A DNA stretch of 11,292 nt, from the NCBI GenBank assembly GCA_002439755.1, contig DJPH01000014.1:1-11292 (forward strand), written 5' to 3'. Made by a program: the position numbers and the translations under genes. The notes beneath the pieces are model-generated. The model was not told the origin of the DNA and did not search any database. It saw only the letters and a program-made list of their open reading frames with translations. This DNA is from Prevotellaceae bacterium UBA6417. GTDB lineage: Bacteria; Bacteroidota; Bacteroidia; Bacteroidales; Bacteroidaceae. This document shows, piece by piece, positions 5,848 to 11,292 of this stretch; position 1 is the first letter of the stretch, and every line of letters begins with the position of its first letter.

Positions 5848-7417
5848 GGCTTTCCATGGTGGTTCGCCTGTTCTCTTCCTTGCAATTTCTTTTATCTTAG
5901 GGATTGCGGCCAGTTCGGCCATTGGTCATTTCGTGTCGCAACTGTGGGTGGAGATACCCCTTTTCCTGTTCATCGTCTTTTTGTTGTGGCTTTTGCTTCG
6001 TCGTAAGGGGGCGTCTGTCAGCATGCTGCCTGTGGCGTTGGTGGCCATGTTGTTTGTGCTTTTGGGTTCGGCAGCTTATTCTTTGCATGCAAGTGTTCCC
6101 GATGTGGTCTGGCCAAAAGGCAAGAAGCTATGGTGCGGCAACATAGTCAGCGTGTCCGAGACAAAGGCAACGAAGCGTTGTGTCGTTGCTCTTGTGGCGT
6201 ATAAGGAGGGAAACCGTCGGGTTCGTGTCAGGGAACAAGTCGTTGTCAGCATCCTGAAACGTGCGAGACCTTCCTGCCGGTTGCGTCCCGGAGAAGCCTT
6301 GATGTTTTATGCGCGCATTGGCAACCCAGGTCCATATGTGTTGCCTAACGGGTTCGACTATGCCAAATGGCTAAGGCGCAATGGTATAGCCGGGACTTGC
6401 TTTGTTGCTAACCGTTGGATGCGGCTTTCGGCAGAAAGCAGTGAGAAATTGCTGCAAAGGCAGTCCTTGCTGATGCGTTGCCGGTTGCGCAGCCTGCAAC
6501 TCAGGGAGAAGCTGCTTGGGCAATATGCACGTTTGCCGGCCGACAGTGCCGGCCGAAAGGTGTTGGCTGCACTCACTTTGGGTGATAAGAGCGGCATGAC
6601 ATCCTCCATCCGCGAGCTGTATGCCCGGACAGGCACATCGCATGTCTTGGCACTTTCGGGTTTGCATTTGGGCATGCTCATTTCGTTATTGATGCTTTTG
6701 TTGCGTCCGTTACTGCGTTTCAAGAGGTTGAAGCTACCTGTTTTTCTTTCGGCCATAGCACTTATATGGTGCTTTGCTTTCTTGACGGGCTTGAGCATCT
6801 CTTTGTTGCGTTCCGCCGTTATGTACACCTTGTGGTGTCTGTTCATGTGCAGGGGACGTCATGGCCGGTCACTGAACAATCTTGCCCTTGCCGCCTTTCT
6901 GCTGCTGATTGTCCATCCCGACACTCTTTTTGATGTTGGTTTCCAGTTGTCATTCCTTTCGGTGCTGGCCATCTTGAGCGGCATGCCGATGCTCGATGTG
7001 CTGTTTCCTCCGGCAAGGAAAGGCCGTGTTTTCATCGATTTCCTTTTTGTTTCTGTTGTGGCCCAGTTGGCTACGGCTCCATTGGTGGCTTACTACTTCA
7101 ACAGCTATTCCGTATATTTCATATTGGGCAACTGCATTGCCGTTCCCTGTACCTGTTTGCTGCTTACTTTTTCCATGTTGTTTCTCATGTGTTCCGGGTT
7201 TTCTTTCATGCAAGAGCTTGTTGGGCGCGTGCTTGCCTGTGTGTTGGATGTGCTTCATGGCGGCCTGTCTGCTGTTGCCCGTTTACCTTTTTCGTCGCTG
7301 TGGGTCAGCCCTTCCTGGCTGTCGGTCTGTGTGTGCTATGTGGTGTTGGTGCTGTTGTTTGTCCTGCTTCGTCGCAAATGCGAGTCCATGCTGCGGGCAA
7401 GAGTGCCGTGCTGTTGA
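5831..7417 (+). CDS. comEC: ComEC/Rec2-family DNA uptake channel (no metallo-beta-lactamase domain)
   Basis: Polytopic inner-membrane protein of 528 residues related to the channel that carries single-stranded transforming DNA into the cytoplasm. N-terminal membrane segments (about 12-33, 40-57, 64-85) lead into the OB-fold-like DUF4131 region (about 95-200) with the hallmark NGFDYAKWLRRNGIAGT (173-189). The Competence domain follows (about 235-515), with ALTLGDKSGM, TGTSHVLALSGLHLGML (267-283), SLLRSAVMY and LFDVGFQLSFLSVLAIL (366-382). The protein then ends in LLRRKCESMLRARVPCC with no C-terminal metallo-beta-lactamase domain. Translation probably starts at GTG 5831, inside rpe; TTG 5840 is possible. 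Bacteroides is not known for efficient natural competence, so the physiological role is uncertain. Confidence 0.92.
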   Translation: MPLLYRAFHGGSPVLFLAISFILGIAASSAIGHFVSQLWVEIPLFLFIVFLLWLLLRRKGASVSMLPVALVAMLFVLLGSAAYSLHASVPDVVWPKGKKLWCGNIVSVSETKATKRCVVALVAYKEGNRRVRVREQVVVSILKRARPSCRLRPGEALMFYARIGNPGPYVLPNGFDYAKWLRRNGIAGTCFVANRWMRLSAESSEKLLQRQSLLMRCRLRSLQLREKLLGQYARLPADSAGRKVLAALTLGDKSGMTSSIRELYARTGTSHVLALSGLHLGMLISLLMLLLRPLLRFKRLKLPVFLSAIALIWCFAFLTGLSISLLRSAVMYTLWCLFMCRGRHGRSLNNLALAAFLLLIVHPDTLFDVGFQLSFLSVLAILSGMPMLDVLFPPARKGRVFIDFLFVSVVAQLATAPLVAYYFNSYSVYFILGNCIAVPCTCLLLTFSMLFLMCSGFSFMQELVGRVLACVLDVLHGGLSAVARLPFSSLWVSPSWLSVCVCYVVLVLLFVLLRRKCESMLRARVPCC

Positions 7418-7429
7418 GCCTGGCCGAAG

Positions 7430-7444
7430 CTTTTGTGCCAAAAG
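7430..7444 (+). terminator. weak hairpin after comEC
   Basis: cttttg (7430-7435) and caaaag (7439-7444) form a 6-bp, A/T-rich stem with a 3-base loop 13 bases after the comEC stop. T-rich sequence follows only after a gap of about 7 bases. It may reduce read-through into nrnA but is a weak candidate. Confidence 0.2.
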
Positions 7445-7456
7445 AAGGGTGTTTGT

Positions 7457-7487
7457 TTTGTTTGCCTTTTAATTTGCGCTAACTTTG
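7457..7487 (+). promoter_or_regulatory. consensus Bacteroides promoter for nrnA
   Basis: TTTG at 7457-7460, a 19-base spacer and TAACTTTG at 7480-7487 match both the -33 and -7 consensus elements exactly, the best promoter in the window. Transcription would start near 7494, about 15 bases before the ATG at 7509, and rules out the in-frame TTG at 7485 as start. Confidence 0.75.
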
Positions 7488-7508
7488 CATCCGGTTTTTA
7501 CAGTAAGT

Positions 7509-8564
7509 ATGCTAAAGGAATATCTTCATGCCGAAAAGCATGACAAATGGCTGAGCCTCACCGGCAAGGCAAGACAGGTGGCCATTTTGGGCCACATATC
7601 TCCCGATGGGGATGCAATGGGCTCGACATTGGCCATGGCACATTATTTACGTCGGAAAGGCAAGCATGTTCAGGTCATTGTGCCTACCTCATATCCCGAT
7701 TTCCTGGCCTGGTTGCCCGGGGCCGGTGATGTTTTGGTCTATGAATATGCCAAACAGGCCGTTTACCAATACATTTCCGATACGGACTTGGTTATATGTA
7801 TGGACTTCAATTCGGTGAAACGTCTGGAGCAGTTGTCGCGGATAGTGCAGAACCACCATGCTCCGATGATAACGATAGACCACCATTTGAGCCCTGACGA
7901 GGATGTGGATTTGCTTGTCTCCGACCCAAGTGCGTCGTCTACTTGCGAGATAGTGTTTTCCCTGCTCTACCAGCTCGAAGGCATGGATGCCTTTACAGAA
8001 GAAATGGCAGAGTGCATTTACTGCGGCATGATGACCGATACCGGCAGCTTCACCTATAACTCCAACCGCAGCGAGCTGTTCTATATCATCTCCCTGCTGC
8101 TGTCCAAGGGCATCGACAAGGACAGGATATACCGCAATGTCTATCATAGCTTCAGTGTCAGCCGTCTGCGGCTCGAAGGCTACATACTGCACAGGAAGAT
8201 GCAATATTTCCAGGACGACCATGCCGCCTTGTTCACTCTGACACGTGAGGAGATGAAGGAGTTTCAGTATAAGAAAGGCGATGCCGAAGGCTTTGTCAAC
8301 CTGCCGTTGCAGATACGGGGCACCAGGCTTTCCATTTCGCTGCGTGAAGACACCGAGAAAGATTTGGTGCGTGTGTCCCTGCGTTCTGTCGACGATTTCC
8401 CCTGCAACCGGATGGCCGAGGATTTCTTTAACGGTGGAGGCCATCTGAATGCTTCGGGAGGCCATCTGCCAATGCCAATGGACAAGGCCGTCGAAGTGGC
8501 ACAAAAGGCCATCGAGGCCTACAGACCTTTGTTGCGCAGGCAGGACAATGTTATAAAAAACTAA
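7509..8564 (+). CDS. nrnA: DHH-family oligoribonuclease / pAp phosphatase (NrnA type)
   Basis: Cytosolic DHH/DHHA1 phosphoesterase of 351 residues. NrnA proteins degrade short oligoribonucleotides and dephosphorylate 3',5'-adenosine bisphosphate, and relatives act on the linear products of cyclic dinucleotides. The Mn-binding motifs are complete: GHISPDGDAMGS (28-39; H29, D33, D35), MDFNS (D99), the eponymous DHH at 124-126 (IDHHLSPD) and MTDTGSF (D177). The C-terminal DHHA1 domain has FNGGGHLNASGG (307-318) for substrate binding. Length is normal. The ATG at 7509 is chosen because a consensus promoter covers the earlier in-frame TTG. It follows comEC by 91 bases with its own promoter, and precedes the DUF4827-like lipoprotein gene. 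Which of the two activities dominates in vivo is not visible. Confidence 0.93.
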   Translation: MLKEYLHAEKHDKWLSLTGKARQVAILGHISPDGDAMGSTLAMAHYLRRKGKHVQVIVPTSYPDFLAWLPGAGDVLVYEYAKQAVYQYISDTDLVICMDFNSVKRLEQLSRIVQNHHAPMITIDHHLSPDEDVDLLVSDPSASSTCEIVFSLLYQLEGMDAFTEEMAECIYCGMMTDTGSFTYNSNRSELFYIISLLLSKGIDKDRIYRNVYHSFSVSRLRLEGYILHRKMQYFQDDHAALFTLTREEMKEFQYKKGDAEGFVNLPLQIRGTRLSISLREDTEKDLVRVSLRSVDDFPCNRMAEDFFNGGGHLNASGGHLPMPMDKAVEVAQKAIEAYRPLLRRQDNVIKN

Positions 8565-8603
8565 AACATTGGCCGTGGCTTCTATATGCCCGTTCAAAAT
8601 CAT

Positions 8604-8611
8604 TACTTTTG
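8604..8611 (+). promoter_or_regulatory. -7 element before the DUF4827-like gene
   Basis: TACTTTTG matches TAnnTTTG and lies 8 bases before the ATG at 8620, so the leader would be nearly absent. A -33 TTTG is not seen. Read-through from nrnA is the alternative way of expression. Confidence 0.4.
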
Positions 8612-8619
8612 TATGCAGT

Positions 8620-9300
8620 ATGAGGAATTACCTTTTAATATTGATGATGTTTGTCCTGGCAGGTGTCGGATTGGCTTCCTGCAATGACGATGATACCTAT
8701 GCCGAGCGCAAGGAGCACGAGAGGAAGGCTATCAATTCGTTTTTAAGCAATGGGACTTGCGTATTGGGGCTTGACAATAATGACACGATACTCAGTGTGA
8801 AGCCTATCACTGTGATTTCTGAAGAGCAGTTTCATGCCCAGGACAGTACCACTAATGTAGCCAAGAACGAGTATGTCTTGATTAAGTCTGCCGGTGTCTA
8901 CATGCAGATAGTCAGCAAGGGGGCAGGCAAGAAACTGGCCAACGGCGAGACGGCGAAAGTGATAACCCGCTTTCTGGAATTCAACATTTTGGGCGATTCT
9001 CTTATGTGTCGCAACAATAGCCTTCAATATGTTGCGGTGCCCGACATCATGAATGTTTCCAACAGCTACGGGGTGTTTACGGCTTCGTTCCTATCGGGTG
9101 TCATGCAAAGCTATCATCGTTCCACTGCTGTTCCCAACGGTTGGACCATTCCGTTTACCTATATCAATCTGGGCCGTCAGACATCTTCGTTGGCCAAGGT
9201 CCGCCTGATAGTGCCTCACGATTCGGGAACCACGGACGCACAGTCCACAACGGGTGTCTATCCCTGCTTCTATGAGCTCACCTTCCAGCGCGGCAGGTAG
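8620..9300 (+). CDS. DUF4827-like lipoprotein, possible FKBP-type fold
   Basis: Predicted lipoprotein of 226 residues. The ATG at 8620 gives a signal peptide MRNYLLILMMFVLAGVGLAS with lipobox and acceptor Cys21, followed by an acidic NDDD segment; upstream in-frame TTG starts would spoil this signal. A helical stretch TYAERKEHERKAINSFL (26-42) precedes a segment, YVLIKSAGVYMQIVSKGAG with KKLANGETAKVITRFLEFNI (85-123), that resembles the core of FKBP-type peptidyl-prolyl isomerases. The C-terminal LAKVRLIVPHDSGTTDAQST then TGVYPCFYELTFQ (191-223) is also FKBP-like. I assign it to the Bacteroidales family DUF4827 from memory of its layout next to nrnA. No isomerase activity can be claimed. It is convergent with hemW, with only 7 bases between the stops. 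Confidence 0.75.
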   Translation: MRNYLLILMMFVLAGVGLASCNDDDTYAERKEHERKAINSFLSNGTCVLGLDNNDTILSVKPITVISEEQFHAQDSTTNVAKNEYVLIKSAGVYMQIVSKGAGKKLANGETAKVITRFLEFNILGDSLMCRNNSLQYVAVPDIMNVSNSYGVFTASFLSGVMQSYHRSTAVPNGWTIPFTYINLGRQTSSLAKVRLIVPHDSGTTDAQSTTGVYPCFYELTFQRGR

Positions 9301-9307
9301 AGGCTTT

Positions 9308-10462
9308 CTATGTTTCTTCGTCGAGAAACAGTTCCCTGATGATGGCATCAGATACGAAGATTCCGCTTTTTGTCAGTCTTAGGTAGCCGGTTTCGGTGTC
9401 TATGCTTACAAGCCCTTCTGCCTGCAGCTTGCAGGCTGCATCGAGCAGTGTCTGCATTTGCCGGGTGCCGAAGTTGCGCTCTATGTCATTGAGGTTCAGC
9501 CCTTCTGATGTGCGCAACCGTTTCAGCAAGGTCTCGTTGAATTTCATTTCCTTGGTCAGAATTTCTCTTTCAAAGACAGGCTCCAGTGTGCCGCCGCGGC
9601 TTTGTATGTAGGTCTTTATATCCGGTTTGTTCCATTGGCGGCTACAGCCGTCATACGAGTGTGCGGCAGCTCCGATGCCCAGATATGGCACATCCTGCCA
9701 ATACGAGCTGTTGTGTCGCGATGTGAAACCCGGCCGGGCGAAGTTGGAGATTTCATAGTGTTCAAATCCGGCCTCTTGGGCTTTGTCCATCAGTAGTCTG
9801 TACATGCTCAGGCTCAGTTCGTCGGTTGCTTCCTTCACCTTTCCCAGCTTGCGCAGTTGCCACAGCGGGGTTCCCTCCTCGTATGACAGGGCATAGGCCG
9901 ACAAATGGCGTATGGCCTTCATCGACAGTGCCTCGGTGACATCGTCGGCCCATTGCTCCAACGACTGTCCGGGCAGGCCGTAGATGAGGTCGATGCTGAG
10001 GTTTTCAAATCCGCATTCTTGCAGGAGTGAAACGGCCTTGCGTGCTTGTGCGGCCGTATGTCTGCGGTTCAGGAGCTGCAGCAGGCTGTCGTTGAAGGTC
10101 TGTATTCCCATGCTCACCCTGTTGATGGGTGTCAGCCGGTGCAAGGCCCTGACATATGTGGGGGTAAGGTCGTCGGGATTGGCTTCGAGGGTTATCTCGG
10201 CGTTGCCGTCAACATCGAAGGTCTTGAAGATGGTGTCGAAGATTTGGCACAGCTGTTCGAGCTGCAATTGTGAAGGAGTGCCGCCTCCCAGGTAGATTGT
10301 TTGCAGCTGACGCGAGGGCAGATAAGAGGCACGCGCAACCATTTCGCGGCATACACAATCTGCATAGGCCGCTTTCAGAGCGGAGCTGTCTGCCGTGGAA
10401 TAGAAGTCACAGTATATGCAACGCTTTGTGCAGAAGGGGATATGTATGTAGAGCCCGTTCAC
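9308..10462 (-). CDS. hemW: radical SAM heme chaperone HemW
   Basis: Radical SAM protein of 384 residues, long annotated as an oxygen-independent coproporphyrinogen oxidase but assigned as HemW, which delivers heme to respiratory enzymes. The 4Fe-4S motif CxxxCxYC is C11-T-K-R-C15-I-Y-C18. The SAM-binding GGGTPS lies at 59-64, with EANPDD (93-98), RVSMGIQTF (115-123) and LIYGLPGQ. The family-defining heme-binding HNxxYW is present as H250-N-S-S-Y-W255, followed by YLGIGAAAHSY; this separates it from true HemN. The C-terminal HemW domain continues to about 375. The start is GTG at 10462, immediately after the purN stop (TAA then GTG, no spacer) and without SD, so translation probably depends on purN. 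Confidence 0.95.
   Translation of the reverse strand: MNGLYIHIPFCTKRCIYCDFYSTADSSALKAAYADCVCREMVARASYLPSRQLQTIYLGGGTPSQLQLEQLCQIFDTIFKTFDVDGNAEITLEANPDDLTPTYVRALHRLTPINRVSMGIQTFNDSLLQLLNRRHTAAQARKAVSLLQECGFENLSIDLIYGLPGQSLEQWADDVTEALSMKAIRHLSAYALSYEEGTPLWQLRKLGKVKEATDELSLSMYRLLMDKAQEAGFEHYEISNFARPGFTSRHNSSYWQDVPYLGIGAAAHSYDGCSRQWNKPDIKTYIQSRGGTLEPVFEREILTKEMKFNETLLKRLRTSEGLNLNDIERNFGTRQMQTLLDAACKLQAEGLVSIDTETGYLRLTKSGIFVSDAIIRELFLDEET
9311..9330. repeat. small hairpin at the 3' end of hemW
   Basis: tgtttct (9311-9317) pairs with agaaaca (9324-9330) around a 6-base loop, inside the last hemW codons and 11 bases after the convergent DUF4827-like stop. It has no T tract on either strand, so it is at best a weak terminator for the plus-strand gene. 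Confidence 0.2.
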
Positions 10463-11044
10463 TTATCGACGTTGGGTTGTCTTGCGTAGCAGGTCTTCGA
10501 TGGCCTTGGGGTAGTGGGCATATTCCAGGGCATGGACCTTGCGGGCCACTTGTTCGGCCGTGTCGTCTTTCAGCACGGGGCACACGGCCTGCAGGATAAT
10601 CTCTCCCCGGTCGTATTCTTCATCGATCAGATGAATGGTGATGCCGGTTTCGGTGTCGCCCTGCCGTATGACATCCTCGTGCACCTTCATGCCATACATC
10701 CCTTTTCCGCAGTGCTTGGGCAGCAGCGACGGATGGATGTTGATGATGCGTTGGTGGTAGCGGTGCACCAGATAGCGGGGTATCAGCAGCAGGAATCCGG
10801 CCAGCACTATGAAGTCAACTCCATACTTGTCGAGCAGGGGCAGTAACCGGCTTTCGTCAGACAGCATGTCTTTGGGTACATATTCTGCCGGTATGCCCAG
10901 GCTTTCTGCTTTGGCCTTTACGCCGGCTTCTTTCTTATTATATATGACTACCGAGACCCGAGCTGTGTCGCTGTGCTTGAAATATCTGATGATGTTTTCG
11001 GCATTGGTCCCTTCGCCCGAGGCAAAAACGGCTATATGGTGCAT
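10463..11044 (-). CDS. purN: phosphoribosylglycinamide formyltransferase
   Basis: Cytosolic GAR transformylase of 193 residues, transferring a formyl group from 10-formyltetrahydrofolate to glycinamide ribonucleotide in purine synthesis. The N-terminal Rossmann half has VFASGEGTNAENII (6-19). Folate-site and catalytic motifs follow: LAGFLLLIP (81-89), INIHPSLLP (101-109; catalytic N102 and H104) and the loop KHCGKGMYGMKVHE (110-123), 5 residues longer than in E. coli. TGITIHLIDEEYDRGEI (133-149) supplies the catalytic Asp, by alignment D145. The ATG at 11044 is chosen over an in-frame ATG at 11125 because the family begins at HHIAVFASG and the promoter lies between them. It heads an operon with hemW. 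Confidence 0.95.
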   Translation of the reverse strand: MHHIAVFASGEGTNAENIIRYFKHSDTARVSVVIYNKKEAGVKAKAESLGIPAEYVPKDMLSDESRLLPLLDKYGVDFIVLAGFLLLIPRYLVHRYHQRIINIHPSLLPKHCGKGMYGMKVHEDVIRQGDTETGITIHLIDEEYDRGEIILQAVCPVLKDDTAEQVARKVHALEYAHYPKAIEDLLRKTTQRR

Positions 11045-11072
11045 CGTGTATCTGTTGTATTTGAATGAAGTG

Positions 11073-11080
11073 CAAAAGTA
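11073..11080 (-). promoter_or_regulatory. -7 element of the purN-hemW promoter
   Basis: On the minus strand this is TACTTTTG, matching TAnnTTTG, 28 bases upstream of the purN ATG. The -33 position falls in the terminator hairpin at 11085-11114 and holds no TTTG. Confidence 0.5.
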
Positions 11081-11084
11081 CAAC

Positions 11085-11114
11085 AAAAATCCGGGTCCGG
11101 CATATCCGGCCCGG
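11085..11114 (-). terminator. GC-rich intrinsic terminator on the minus strand, upstream of purN
   Basis: Read on the minus strand, ccgggccgg (11114-11106) and ccggacccgg (11100-11091) form a 9-bp stem with one bulged A and a 5-base loop, followed directly by atttttg (11090-11084). This is a typical rho-independent terminator. It would stop minus-strand transcription from further right just before the purN -7 element, either ending an upstream gene or small RNA, or acting as an attenuator if purN also has a distant promoter. Confidence 0.6.
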
Positions 11115-11292
11115 CCTTTCGCCATCTCTTCAGGCAGGCATCAGGGGGCTGTTGCAGCAACCATTGAGGCCCCGGCTTGCAATCTGTATAGTTTGTGCGT
11201 GCGATCTGTACATATCGCAGGTTGCGATGTGGCTGATTGCAGAGTGTTTCATGTAGGTGAAACACACTGTTCTATGTACATGAAACAACCTC
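11115..11292. other. non-coding, structured right edge
   Basis: No convincing gene is seen. A minus-strand frame is open from the edge to TGA at 11141-11143 (about 50 codons), but its composition (many Cys and His) does not look like protein. A nested hairpin lies at 11145-11173: ggggct (11145-11150) pairs with ggcccc (11168-11173), with gttgc-a-gcaac (11151-11161) inside. tgcgat (11200-11205) pairs with atcgca (11214-11219). A weak plus-strand -7-like site, ta-tag-tttg (11187-11195, one extra spacer base), could serve a gene beyond the window; in related genomes I recall acpP near purN, but this cannot be checked here. Confidence 0.4.
11244..11287. repeat. overlapping inverted and direct repeats with alternative pairing
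   Basis: The arm tgtttcatgta (11245-11255) pairs perfectly with tacatgaaaca (11277-11287) over 11 bp. An overlapping arm, gtgtttca (11244-11251), also pairs perfectly with tgaaacac (11258-11265) over 8 bp. The two partners are themselves direct repeats of the pattern atgtaNNtgaaaca (11251-11264 and 11274-11287), 23 bases apart. In RNA these would be mutually exclusive hairpins; in DNA they could be protein-binding sites. Confidence 0.6.

Noticed and set aside
7689..8603. Long minus-strand open frame of 304 codons opposite nrnA
   Set aside because: It is the complement of a complete DHH/DHHA1 gene with all motifs; its own translation is rich in His and Gln and resembles no family.
11085..11120. 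Minus-strand segment ccggatatgccgg resembles part of the TPP riboswitch thi-box
   Set aside because: One base is missing from the expected element, the CTGAGA part is not in the right place and the 3' AGGGA is absent; the stem fits a simple terminator. ZTP and cobalamin riboswitch motifs were also considered and do not match.
11045..11125. N-terminal extension of purN to an ATG at 11125
   Set aside because: The added residues cover the promoter and terminator hairpin and have no counterpart in PurN proteins.
11032..11265. Minus-strand 77-codon open frame at the right edge
   Set aside because: It crosses the terminator hairpin and the purN promoter and start, and its composition is unlike a real protein.

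Overview
The window looks like chromosomal DNA of a Bacteroidales bacterium (Bacteroides/Phocaeicola type). Three things point there. The first is the gene content: an rpsF-rpsR-rplI cluster without priB, a two-domain SGNH hydrolase with a GxDLY region, an NrnA gene followed by a DUF4827-like lipoprotein, and a PurN with the 'CGKGMYG' variant. The second is the repeated Bacteroides-type -7 promoter element TAnnTTTG in front of most transcription units. The third is that Shine-Dalgarno (SD) sequences are absent from most leaders. No mobile element, CRISPR array, tRNA or rRNA was seen. This is mainly conserved housekeeping and cell-envelope sequence, and I found no obvious new multi-gene system.

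Layout from left to right. Positions 1-75 may hold the 3' tail of an unidentified plus-strand gene. A hairpin at 86-136 separates it from a convergent MarR-family regulator (164-682, minus). The marR promoter carries a perfect 12-bp palindrome, a candidate operator, and lies back to back with the promoter of the ribosomal operon rpsF-rpsR-rplI (836-1916, plus). That operon ends at a strong terminator. Next is a short, lipid-anchored PBP4-like D-Ala-D-Ala carboxypeptidase (2044-3261, plus), convergent with a secreted double-SGNH esterase (3285-5060, minus).

A divergent promoter region at about 5061-5181 serves the esterase and, on the other side, rpe (5182-5847), which overlaps comEC (5831-7417). 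The comEC product has the OB-fold-like and channel regions but no metallo-beta-lactamase domain. nrnA (7509-8564) and a DUF4827-like lipoprotein (8620-9300) each have their own -7 element. hemW (9308-10462) and purN (10463-11044) form a minus-strand operon with directly abutting stop and start codons.

The last ~210 bases have no convincing gene but hold much inverted-repeat structure: an intrinsic terminator on the minus strand just upstream of the purN promoter, a nested hairpin, and at the far right a repeat cluster whose left arm can pair with either of two partners.

Functionally, the genes cover translation (rpsF, rpsR, rplI), peptidoglycan processing (the PBP4-like enzyme), pentose-phosphate metabolism (rpe), DNA uptake (comEC), oligonucleotide and pAp turnover (nrnA), heme trafficking (hemW) and purine synthesis (purN). 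The most interesting points are the strong SD sequences of rpsR and rplI in a phylum that mostly ignores SD, the marR operator candidate, and the structured right edge.
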